Of a DNA stretch of 64,000 nucleotides, positions 1 to 7,372 are shown one piece after another (positions within the stretch are counted from its first letter, which is position 1; every line of letters starts with the position of its first letter). This DNA comes from Chlorobaculum limnaeum (lineage in GTDB: Bacteria > Bacteroidota > Chlorobiia > Chlorobiales > Chlorobiaceae). The stretch spans positions 2,374,001 through 2,438,000 of the forward strand of contig NZ_CP017305.1 of NCBI RefSeq assembly GCF_001747405.1, given 5' to 3'. Below the pieces are notes generated by a model, which was given only the letters and a program-made list of their open reading frames with translations, ran no database searches and was not told the DNA's origin. A program made the translations under genes and the position numbers.

Positions 1-531
1 TTCGTAGCCGACGCTGCGCTCGCGCCCGCGCGTCACCGGAACCACGCAGAAGGCGCAGTAGTTGTTGCAGCCGCGCATCACCGGCAGGAACGCGCTGATC
101 GTCCCGGTTCTGACGGGATCGATGCCCGCGTAGGTCTCCGCCTGATCATAATCGAGGCTTGCGAGATGCTTCTGCTCCCGCGAGTTTTCGATGATCCCGG
201 CAAGCTCGCGATAGTTGTCCGGCCCGACGATGAAATCGACGAAGGGATAATCGCTGAAGACCCTTTCGCGCTCGAACTGCGGCACACAGCCAAGCACGCC
301 GACCACCAGCCCCCGCTGCCGCCGCTTGCGCCCCTTGAGCTGCGTGAGGATGTTGCCGAGCCGCTCCTCGGCATTCTCGCGCACCGCGCAGGAGTTGAGC
401 AGCACCACATCGGCGGAGGCCTCGTCGCCAGCCCGCGCGAATCCGCCATCCGTCAAAATCGACGTGACGATCTCCGAGTCCGCCAGGTTCATCTGGCAAC
501 CGAAGGTGTGGATGTAAAATGATGATGACAT
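1..531 (-). CDS. miaB: tRNA-2-methylthio-N6-dimethylallyladenosine synthase, N-terminal part (cut by window edge)
   Basis: The first 177 codons are present; the 3' end lies beyond position 1. MiaB is a radical-SAM methylthiotransferase that adds a methylthio group to i6A37 of tRNAs reading UNN codons. The N-terminal UPF0004 domain shows its three cluster cysteines in [16 protein letters not shown] and VLGCVPQ, and the radical-SAM motif follows as [10 protein letters not shown] near residue 157. The start ATG at 531 gives [11 protein letters not shown], the usual MiaB beginning. RimO and MtaB share the fold, but the [15 protein letters not shown] segment is typical of MiaB. The gene is followed on its 5' side by a 389-base spacer with hairpins, so it probably starts its own transcript. 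Confidence 0.93.
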   Translation of the reverse strand, partial: MSSSFYIHTFGCQMNLADSEIVTSILTDGGFARAGDEASADVVLLNSCAVRENAEERLGNILTQLKGRKRRQRGLVVGVLGCVPQFERERVFSDYPFVDFIVGPDNYRELAGIIENSREQKHLASLDYDQAETYAGIDPVRTGTISAFLPVMRGCNNYCAFCVVPVTRGRERSVGYE

Positions 532-920
532 GCTGCTTATCGGAATCGACGCTGCTATAAGATATTGGTCTTATTGGGCTAAAGCCCTTATTTATTTTGC
601 ATTATCTGCATACCCCTGACAAAAGTCCGGGGCAATTATTCCGGAGTTAATGGTCGGCACAATAATTGCCCCGGCTTTCAAGCCGGGAATACAGAATTGA
701 CCAGTTTTCTTGGGCTTCAGCCCAATCTCTTTCTTTGTGATTTGTGCGATTGATTGTTGCCGGAGCAATAATGCAATGACAAATCAAAACCTGCACACTC
801 ACTCAACCTCCCGAAACGGAGCGAGGCGCGACCTCGTGACTGGCCCGGCGAACCGGAGTCGTCACGAAGCGCGCCCTGCCGCTTCCTTCCCTTGAACTGA
901 AAACTCCCCGGCGGAGACCG
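532..920. repeat. Intergenic spacer with a cluster of REP-like hairpins
   Basis: No gene is seen here. The spacer holds four palindromic units: GGGCT-AA-AGCCC at 576-587; a perfect 14-base inverted repeat CCGGGGCAATTATT at 627-640 answered at 661-674; an 8-bp stem CCCGGCTT-TC-AAGCCGGG at 670-687; and a 7-bp stem TTGGGCT-TC-AGCCCAA at 710-725. The last two share the same two-base TC loop and the GGCT/AGCC core, so they look like copies of one degenerate REP-type element. None has a good T-run, so they are not obvious intrinsic terminators. Confidence 0.6.
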
Positions 921-1532
921 TCAGGCGCCGAAATGGAGGTGGACGTACTTCTGAAGTTCGGCTTCGGCATCCTCCTTGCACAGCCCGCACACCGTGCTGA
1001 TCTTGGTGTGCTCCTGAAGCTCGTAGAAGGTGCGCGCGCCTTCGAGCACCGCCTCCTCAATGTCGTGATCGGTGACGTTCATGCACTGGCAGACGGTTCT
1101 CGCCTGCACCTTCTGGACGCGGTCGTTCATGCCGTTGCGGATGAAGTAGTCGTTGATCGCCGCCCGCAGCGCCTTGTCGCCGAGCACCGAGCAGTGAATC
1201 TTGTTCTCCGGCAGCCCGCCCAGCTCCTTGGCGACCTCTTTGGGCGAAATGTTGAACGCCTGGTCGAGCGTCATCCCCTTGACCATCTCGGAGAGAATCG
1301 AGGTGCTGGCGATGGCGCTGGCGCAGCCGTAGGTCTTCCACTGACAGTCGATGATCTTTTCGTTCTCCTTGTCCACTTTGATGGCCACCATCATCTGGTC
1401 GCCGCACTGCAGGTTGCCCTCCATGCCGACGCCGTCGAAGGCGCTGGTGTCGTTGCCCTTGAGAATATTTTTCGGACTCTCGAAATGCTCCTTGAGTTTT
1501 TCGGTATATGCCCATTCGCCTGACTGAAGCAT
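921..1532 (-). CDS. nifU: NifU-like Fe-S cluster scaffold (IscU domain plus Bfd-like [2Fe-2S] domain)
   Basis: A scaffold protein on which Fe-S clusters are assembled from sulfur delivered by a cysteine desulfurase. Residues 1-125 form the IscU-type domain, with the three ligand cysteines in LQCGDQMM, YGCASAIAS and IHCSVLGDKAL. Residues 140-195 form the Bfd-like [2Fe-2S] domain (CQCMNVTDHDIEEAV then VCGLC). The C-terminal Nfu domain of full NifU (about 280-300 residues) is absent; the protein stops at 203 residues. It lies just downstream of nifS on the same strand, so the pair is probably co-transcribed. No nitrogenase gene is in the window, so a housekeeping Fe-S role is likely, though this is inference. 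Confidence 0.9.
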   Translation of the reverse strand: MLQSGEWAYTEKLKEHFESPKNILKGNDTSAFDGVGMEGNLQCGDQMMVAIKVDKENEKIIDCQWKTYGCASAIASTSILSEMVKGMTLDQAFNISPKEVAKELGGLPENKIHCSVLGDKALRAAINDYFIRNGMNDRVQKVQARTVCQCMNVTDHDIEEAVLEGARTFYELQEHTKISTVCGLCKEDAEAELQKYVHLHFGA

Positions 1533-1544
1533 GAATATCTCCTT

Positions 1545-2726
1545 TTATGCTTTGATATAAGCAGTTGACATGTTTCTGATTCTTTCGATGACCCCCGGCA
1601 GGACGTCGAGCATGTATTCGACCTCCTCCAGGGTGGTCGCGCGGCCCATGCTGATGCGGATCGAGCCGTGCGCCCTCTCGGCATCGACGCCGGTGGCGAG
1701 CAGCACGTGCGACGGATCGAGCGATCCCGAAGCGCAGGCCGAACCGGTCGAGACCGCGATTCCGGCGAGATCGAGATAGAGCAAAATCGACTCCCCCTCC
1801 GCGCCGGGGAACGACACGTTGAGCGTGTTGGGCACCGAATCGGTCGGATGGCCGTTGAACAGCGCCTCGTCGATGCGCTCCTCGATTCCCTTGCGCAGCA
1901 CCTCCTTCAACCCAAGCAGCCGCTCCGCCTCGGACTCCATTTCGGCCTTGCGCATATCGACCGCCATTGCGAGGCCCATGATGCCGAGGGTGTTTTCGGT
2001 GCCCGCGCGACGCCCCTTCTCCTGATGACCGCCGCGAATGAACGGGCAGTAAGGCGTGCCCTTGCGGACGTACAATGCGCCGATACCCTTCGGGCCGTAA
2101 ATCTTGTGACCAGAGATGGTCAGGAAATCGACGCCAAGCTGGTTCACATCGACCGGCACCTTGCCGAACGCCTGCACGGCGTCGGTGTGCATGAGAGCGC
2201 CGTACTGGTGGGCGAGCGCGCTGATCGACGCGATGTCCTGAATCGTTCCTATCTCGTTGTTAGCCATCATCACCGAAACCAGGCCCACGCCGCCCGCTTT
2301 CAACTGCGCTTCGAGCTGGTCGATATCGACCTTGCCATACCCGTCCACTTCGAGATAACTGACATCGACGCCGCGATGCACCAGGCACTCCGAGGTTTCG
2401 AGAATGCAGGGGTGCTCGATGCGGCTGGTCACGATCTTCGGGCGCATCCCGGGGAAACACTGCCCCGAACCGCAGACGAAGAGCGACAGCACGGTGTTGT
2501 TGGCCTCCGAGCCGCTGCCGGTGAAGACGATCTCGCTCTCGTTTGCGCCCATGAAGGACGCCACGCGGTGACGCGCATCCTCGACGTTGGCGCGGGCCTC
2601 GCGCCCGAAAGCGTGCATGCTCGAAGGATTGCCAAACATCTCCATGGCCGCCACCAGCTCCTTCTTCACCTCGGGATGCAGAGGCGTCGTGGCATTATTA
2701 TCGAAGTAAATTTGTCTCGATGACAT
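1545..2726 (-). CDS. nifS: Cysteine desulfurase (NifS/IscS family)
   Basis: A PLP enzyme that removes sulfur from L-cysteine as an enzyme-bound persulfide and passes it to the NifU-like scaffold encoded 12 bases downstream. The PLP lysine lies in TISGHKIYGPKG, and the catalytic cysteine loop is STGSACASGS. The N-terminal IYFDNNATTPLHP is typical of group I NifS/IscS enzymes. I place the start at the ATG at 2726 (MSSRQIYFDNN). An in-frame start at 2795 would add 23 residues (MFIGNNL...) with no family match. The length, about 393 residues, is normal. The choice between NifS and IscS as a name cannot be settled from sequence alone. Confidence 0.93.
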   Translation of the reverse strand: MSSRQIYFDNNATTPLHPEVKKELVAAMEMFGNPSSMHAFGREARANVEDARHRVASFMGANESEIVFTGSGSEANNTVLSLFVCGSGQCFPGMRPKIVTSRIEHPCILETSECLVHRGVDVSYLEVDGYGKVDIDQLEAQLKAGGVGLVSVMMANNEIGTIQDIASISALAHQYGALMHTDAVQAFGKVPVDVNQLGVDFLTISGHKIYGPKGIGALYVRKGTPYCPFIRGGHQEKGRRAGTENTLGIMGLAMAVDMRKAEMESEAERLLGLKEVLRKGIEERIDEALFNGHPTDSVPNTLNVSFPGAEGESILLYLDLAGIAVSTGSACASGSLDPSHVLLATGVDAERAHGSIRISMGRATTLEEVEYMLDVLPGVIERIRNMSTAYIKA

Positions 2727-2955
2727 AACTGGTTTCTGAATTTCGGTGAAATTTGCCGCAAGCAGGACAAATATAAGGTTATTACCGATGAACACCCATG
2801 CCGAAAGATAACGTTCCCGGTATCGAAGAACATGGACAAAAATAGTCTTATTTTACCTGAAAACCAAACGGAGGGAGTGAAAACCTGGTTTTCGAGGCCG
2901 CGAGCTGGCGGCAGCAGGCGTAAAGCGACGGGTTGAATCCTTGGCGGAACCCATC

Positions 2956-3387
2956 TCAGAAACGCAAGAAAAGCAACAGAAGCATCAGGGCGATCATGAT
3001 GGCGACAACTGCCGCCGCAACCACGATCAACCGCGCGCGCTCCTTTCCATTCGGCGCGGCTCCGGATTGGCGCGGATTTTCCAAAACCACCTGGGCTGGA
3101 GGCGGAATCGAAAAGTTCGATGCGGCAATGCCCAGCTCCTTGCGGCATGCATCGAGCAAGGCATCGTCACCGACACCGAGTTCCGCCGCATATTTTTTCA
3201 GATAGGAGTGGACGTAGAGAGGAGGCAAAAAGGTGAAGTCACCCTCTTCGATTTTTTCGATGTGAGCGCTGCGAATCTTGATCAGGCGGGCGATTTCATC
3301 GACAGAGAGGGATCTCTGAACACGAGCTTGCTTGAGCGCCCGGACAAGCCGCTCAAGGGAACTTCGGTCCAAAGTCTCGTCGGGCAT
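2956..3387 (-). CDS. RodZ-like helix-turn-helix membrane protein
   Basis: A 143-residue protein with an N-terminal helix-turn-helix of the RodZ/HTH_25 type (about residues 10-75, including LSVDEIARLIKIRSAHIEKI and LYVHSYLKKYAAELG). A Pro-rich linker follows, then a single C-terminal membrane segment (about residues 121-141, LIVVAAAVVAIMIALMLLLLF). In RodZ this N-terminal fold binds MreB and helps shape the cell. This version lacks the long periplasmic domain of RodZ, so a role in morphogenesis is only inferred. No co-transcribed partner is evident; the spacers on both sides are over 220 bases. Confidence 0.75.
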   Translation of the reverse strand: MPDETLDRSSLERLVRALKQARVQRSLSVDEIARLIKIRSAHIEKIEEGDFTFLPPLYVHSYLKKYAAELGVGDDALLDACRKELGIAASNFSIPPPAQVVLENPRQSGAAPNGKERARLIVVAAAVVAIMIALMLLLLFLRF

Positions 3388-3623
3388 TGGAAAGAAATGG
3401 TTTTTTGTGACGAAAATACCATTGAAGTAGTTTGCAATTTATAAAAAAATAATGTCTTGACCCAAGAGCAACCATCAGGATTCCCTCACATTCAACACTG
3501 CTCCGGCACGAAAAATCACATTGTTTTTGAAAGTGACAATCCGCTCAAGCAGCGTAAGAATGAATCCGGCTGACGAGTAGCGGCAGCGATAATTACGGCA
3601 CTCCTCCAGCCTGGCGGAAACCG

Positions 3624-5687
3624 TCACTCATTGCCGTACGAGCCGAGCCATAGCCAGGCGTGACCGCCTTTAGCGGCGGGCTCCCTTGCAGCTTTTTTCA
3701 GGCTCTCCGACGCGGTTGATCCGGTTTCGACAGATTGCTTCATGAGCGTTTTCAAGCCGGAAACCTCTGCTTCGGGCATCGGTTTCCAGGCGAGGAACAC
3801 CTGGTCGGCAGGATGAAGCAGCTTGTGCATCGCGGCCTTCTGCTGATGTGAAGCGTCGATAAACAGAATTTCGCCTTTTGGCTGGGCACCTGAATAGATG
3901 GGCGCTTCACCGACTGATGCGAGCCAGGAAACCCGATGATCGCGCCCGAGCATCGCATTGTCCCCAAGCAGATGGAACGGTTCCGCTTTTCGCGAAACGA
4001 AGATGAGATGCCGGTACCCCTCCAGACGGCTGCCCATCGATTGCAACAGCGCGCCGGTGAGCCAGCGGCGACTTTCGTCTTTGGCGAGTGCGGCCTCGGA
4101 GTTCGTGTCGGCGGAGACGAGGCGCTGCCGCAATGCGGTGAAGCGGGCCGTAACCTGCTCACCCGGAACCTTCGCCGTGACGATCTGCATCTCCCGGCTG
4201 CTGACCAGCATCGAGGTCGAAAGCGAGTCCCGGATCAAAAATCTCACCAGCGCTTCGTCTGGCCGGAGGCTTTTCTGAAGCGAGCGAAGGGTGAGCGGCT
4301 GGGGCTGCAACCGCGCCGGAAGCGTGCCATCAACCTTTGCCGCCTCGGTGATCAACTCGATCAGCCGCCCCTGCTTCTCCCTGATCGCCTTGTCGGCGAC
4401 AGGCGCAAGCACAAAGCCCGTCCCGTCTTCGAGCATGGTGATCTTGCGCTGGAGCAGTCCCGATATATCCCTGGTGAGCTCGATGATCTCGTTCTGCACG
4501 CCCTCATGGCCTGGCGGCAACCGGAGTCCGGAAATGCCCGCTTGCAGAAGGCGCTGCTGCTCCAGATAGTCACCGAGAGCGCTGGCGTCGAAAAGTTCGG
4601 TATACCGCCCCTGGGCAGCAAGAAGATCGCCAAGTTCTCCGGCAGCCTCGCGTTCCAGGGCGACGTAGTCCATCGCCGTGGCGGGGATGCCGTAATGCTG
4701 GCAGGCGGCAAGTCCGAGCCGGTACGCCTCGATCCGTTCGGCGGAAGGCAGCTCCGAAGAGCGCCCAAGCATGAAGAGCGACGCGACTTTGGCGAAGGGC
4801 ATGTTCCGTTGCCCGAAATATTCGATGACGCTGCGATACGTATCGGGCTTGCGCACGATGACGTTATTGGACTCGAACTGAAGAATCGCCACGAGCCGCG
4901 GATAACCAGCCTCCTGCGCGATGGCCAGCGCCCGGAAGAGCAGATAGCTCGCGTTCGGGCGCTGCGTTTCCATTTGCCTGAGGCTCCTCGCAGCAATGCG
5001 CAAGGCTTTGATCTTCACCTCCGGCGACGCCTCCATCTTCAAAACCCGACCTGAGATCACGGCAATCTTGCCCGCGAGATTGTCGGGCATATCGAGACCA
5101 GCCACCTTGCCTGTCAGGGCGCAGTCGAGAATGCCGGAGAGGCCCGACATGCTGACGGCCACATCTTCGGAGAACGCAAGCTCGCCGTAGATACGCGACG
5201 CATCGTACACCTTTCCGGCCTTGAAAAGGAGACGCGCCTGGTCGAAGCGCTGCCATGCATCGGGACTTTTCAGCGCTGCCATCACAGAGGCAGCCTTGCC
5301 ATACATGCCGAGTTCGGCGTACATCCGCCCGGTATCGAGCGCAGCGGCGTTGTACAGCGAATCGGGCAATTTGCCGCCGTCATGCTGCCGGATCGCCCCC
5401 CAGGTGCGGAACGCGCCGGCGTAGCGCCCGGTCAGGAACTCGATCCGGTTTTTCCGGCACAGCGCATCCAGGGCGGTCTGGCTGACTCCTTTCAGGGTAT
5501 CGGCAGCGAGCGCCCGGTCGAAGCGATCGAGCGCTTCCGTATATCGCTTCTGACTGTACAGGCGCGCGGCCTCTTCGTACAGGGCGGAACTCTCCGCGCT
5601 GCTCTCCGGCTGACGGCACGACGCGAGCGACAGGGCGAGGCAGAACGGCAAAACGGTGCGAAGGAAGAGCAATCGAATAGATTTCAT
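3624..5687 (-). CDS. Large lipoprotein with TPR-like repeats and a degenerate CHAT-like C-terminal region
   Basis: About 687 residues from the ATG at 5687. The start is chosen because it gives a lipoprotein signal (MKSIRLLFLRTVLPF..., lipobox LASC near residue 24); the longer frame to 5750 adds an unlikely leader. After the signal come helical TPR-like pairs (for example LYEEAARLYSQKRYTEALDR and YNAALDTGRMYAELGMYGKA). The C-terminal third resembles CHAT (caspase-like) domains: LRPDEALVRFLI, then HLIFVSRKAEPFHLLGD, then ILFIDASHQQ. I cannot see the conserved His-Cys catalytic pair of active CHAT proteases in its expected context, so the domain is probably inactive or only distantly related. 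The protein is expected at the outer membrane or in the periplasm. Function unknown. Confidence 0.7.
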   Translation of the reverse strand: MKSIRLLFLRTVLPFCLALSLASCRQPESSAESSALYEEAARLYSQKRYTEALDRFDRALAADTLKGVSQTALDALCRKNRIEFLTGRYAGAFRTWGAIRQHDGGKLPDSLYNAAALDTGRMYAELGMYGKAASVMAALKSPDAWQRFDQARLLFKAGKVYDASRIYGELAFSEDVAVSMSGLSGILDCALTGKVAGLDMPDNLAGKIAVISGRVLKMEASPEVKIKALRIAARSLRQMETQRPNASYLLFRALAIAQEAGYPRLVAILQFESNNVIVRKPDTYRSVIEYFGQRNMPFAKVASLFMLGRSSELPSAERIEAYRLGLAACQHYGIPATAMDYVALEREAAGELGDLLAAQGRYTELFDASALGDYLEQQRLLQAGISGLRLPPGHEGVQNEIIELTRDISGLLQRKITMLEDGTGFVLAPVADKAIREKQGRLIELITEAAKVDGTLPARLQPQPLTLRSLQKSLRPDEALVRFLIRDSLSTSMLVSSREMQIVTAKVPGEQVTARFTALRQRLVSADTNSEAALAKDESRRWLTGALLQSMGSRLEGYRHLIFVSRKAEPFHLLGDNAMLGRDHRVSWLASVGEAPIYSGAQPKGEILFIDASHQQKAAMHKLLHPADQVFLAWKPMPEAEVSGLKTLMKQSVETGSTASESLKKAAREPAAKGGHAWLWLGSYGNE

Positions 5688-5879
5688 GGCTAACCGGAAC
5701 AGTGATGATACAGTCTCAATGATATTACGCAGAAATTTTACGCCAATCAAGCATGCGCGCCCCTGCGGCGGCAGCTCCCTTCAATGAACGTTCAATGCTC
5801 CAGACCGGTTATGTCAAGGTATTGTTATATCTTGAGGCAAACGGCAAACGAACGGTGCCGATTCACTGAATTTCAACCT

Positions 5880-7211
5880 ATGAATCCCCAAGGCGCGGAA
5901 GCGCTCCTCATTCTGCTCTTGATTCTCCTTCAGGGAGTGCTCTCGCTGGCGGAGTTCGCCATCATCTCTTCGAGTCCGGCCCGCTTGCGCGAGCTGCGGG
6001 ATGCCGGATATCCGGCGGCCTCCGTGGCGCTGAAACTTCAGGACAACGCAACCTGGTTTCTCTCCTCGATCAAGGTAACCTCAACCCTCATCGCCACCCT
6101 GACCGGTGTTTTGGGAGGGCTTTTCTTTTCAAAGATACTCGCCGCGACTTTTAGTTCCATCGCCCTTCCGGAAATCTATCGTTCTCCGCTCGCGCTGGCT
6201 ATAGTAACCGCGTCGCTGGCGTACCTGAGTCACGTGATCGGCGGAGTGCTGCCGAAAAAAATCGCCCTGCGGCATCCAGAATCCATCGCGGTCAGAACCG
6301 CGATAGTCATCGACAGACTCTGCGCCATCGTCTCACCGGCGGTCTCTGTCGCCGACGCTTCAGCATCGCTCGCGCTCAGGGTGTTCGGCATCGAAGCGGG
6401 CGAAAAACCGCAGGTCAGCGACGAAGATGTGATGCTCATGATCCGGCAGGGGGCCAAGAAAGGAGTCTTCGAGTCGGTCGAGTACGATATGATTTCGCGG
6501 ATTTTTCGCATGAGCGACAAGCGGGCAAGCTCCATGATGACGCCGCGCGGCGAGATCGAGTGGCTCGATCTGGAGAGGCCGGACGAGGAGCTGGTCGCGC
6601 GGATCAAGGCCAGCGGCCGTTCGCGCTTTCCGGTAGCGGAGGGCAGCCTCGACGAACTCCAGGGAGTCGTGCGCTCGCTCGATCTGGTCAACTTCAGCCT
6701 CTCCTCGAAAGGGGGCATCCGCGAGGCGATCCGGGCGTCGATGAAGCCGCCGCTCTTCGTGCCCGAGTCGGTGCCCGCCTTCCACGTGCTCGAACTGTTC
6801 AAGAAAAACCGCGCCCATCTGGCGCTGGTCATCGACGAGCACGGCTCGGTGCAGGGGGCGATTACGCTGACTGACGTACTCGAAAGCATCGTCGGCGACG
6901 TACCGGCGGACGACGTCGAGGGCGACCAGAAGCGCATCGTGCGCCGGAGCGAGCGCACCTGGCTGGTTGACGGCATGTTGCCGGTCGATGAGTTCCTCGC
7001 GGCCTTCAACCTCGAAGCCGACAAGTTTTTCGAAGAAGACGAGCCGCGTTACGACACGATGGGCGGCTTCATGATGACCCGCCTCGGCGAAGTCCCCTCA
7101 GTCTCCGACGCCGTCCGCTGGAACGGCCTGACCTTCAAGGTGATCAAAATGAACGGCAAACGAGTCGGGCGGATACTTGTGGAGCAGGAGGCGAAACGTA
7201 CGGGGAGATGA
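5880..7211 (+). CDS. CorC/HlyC-type membrane protein with DUF21 and CBS pair
   Basis: A 443-residue integral membrane protein. It has an N-terminal DUF21 domain of about four membrane segments (residues 1-150, beginning LLILLLILLQGVLSLAEFAI), a tandem CBS pair (about residues 185-320), and a C-terminal CorC_HlyC domain (about 340-430). The family (UPF0053, CNNM/CorC) is linked to Mg2+ and Co2+ efflux; the label 'hemolysin' in databases is historical. The ATG at 5880 (MNPQGAEALL) is preferred over an in-frame start at 5784, which would add a hydrophilic leader unlike the family. A clear terminator follows 20 bases after the stop. Confidence 0.85.
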   Translation: MNPQGAEALLILLLILLQGVLSLAEFAIISSSPARLRELRDAGYPAASVALKLQDNATWFLSSIKVTSTLIATLTGVLGGLFFSKILAATFSSIALPEIYRSPLALAIVTASLAYLSHVIGGVLPKKIALRHPESIAVRTAIVIDRLCAIVSPAVSVADASASLALRVFGIEAGEKPQVSDEDVMLMIRQGAKKGVFESVEYDMISRIFRMSDKRASSMMTPRGEIEWLDLERPDEELVARIKASGRSRFPVAEGSLDELQGVVRSLDLVNFSLSSKGGIREAIRASMKPPLFVPESVPAFHVLELFKKNRAHLALVIDEHGSVQGAITLTDVLESIVGDVPADDVEGDQKRIVRRSERTWLVDGMLPVDEFLAAFNLEADKFFEEDEPRYDTMGGFMMTRLGEVPSVSDAVRWNGLTFKVIKMNGKRVGRILVEQEAKRTGR

Positions 7212-7230
7212 TTTCGGTGGAGGGATATGA

Positions 7231-7264
7231 AAAAAAGGAGGCTCATGCGAGGCCTCCTTTTATA
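7231..7264 (+). terminator. Intrinsic terminator after the CorC-like gene
   Basis: A 10-bp stem AAAAGGAGGC (7233-7242) pairs with GCCTCCTTTT (7252-7261) around a 9-base loop, and the right arm ends in a T-run. It marks the left boundary of the A+T-rich Hachiman segment. Confidence 0.8.
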
Positions 7265-7280
7265 TAATTATAGCTTATAT

Positions 7281-7305
7281 GTAAAAATAATAGTGATCCT
7301 ATTAT
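7281..7305 (-). terminator. Probable terminator of hamA-hamB
   Basis: The 7-bp inverted repeat ATAATAG (7287-7293) / CTATTAT (7299-7305) has a 5-base loop. On the minus strand the stem is followed by a T-rich tail. It lies about 68 bases beyond the hamB stop codon. Confidence 0.5.
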
Positions 7306-7372
7306 AAGCCCTTTTTGTTAGCGTGCTTGAACGTATTGGTAATATTGAACAAACAAGATAATCAGTATTGGC

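Noticed and set aside
2727-2955. A gene in the nifS upstream spacer
   Set aside because: Minus-strand frames here are Arg/Pro-rich with no start signal; the spacer appears non-coding.
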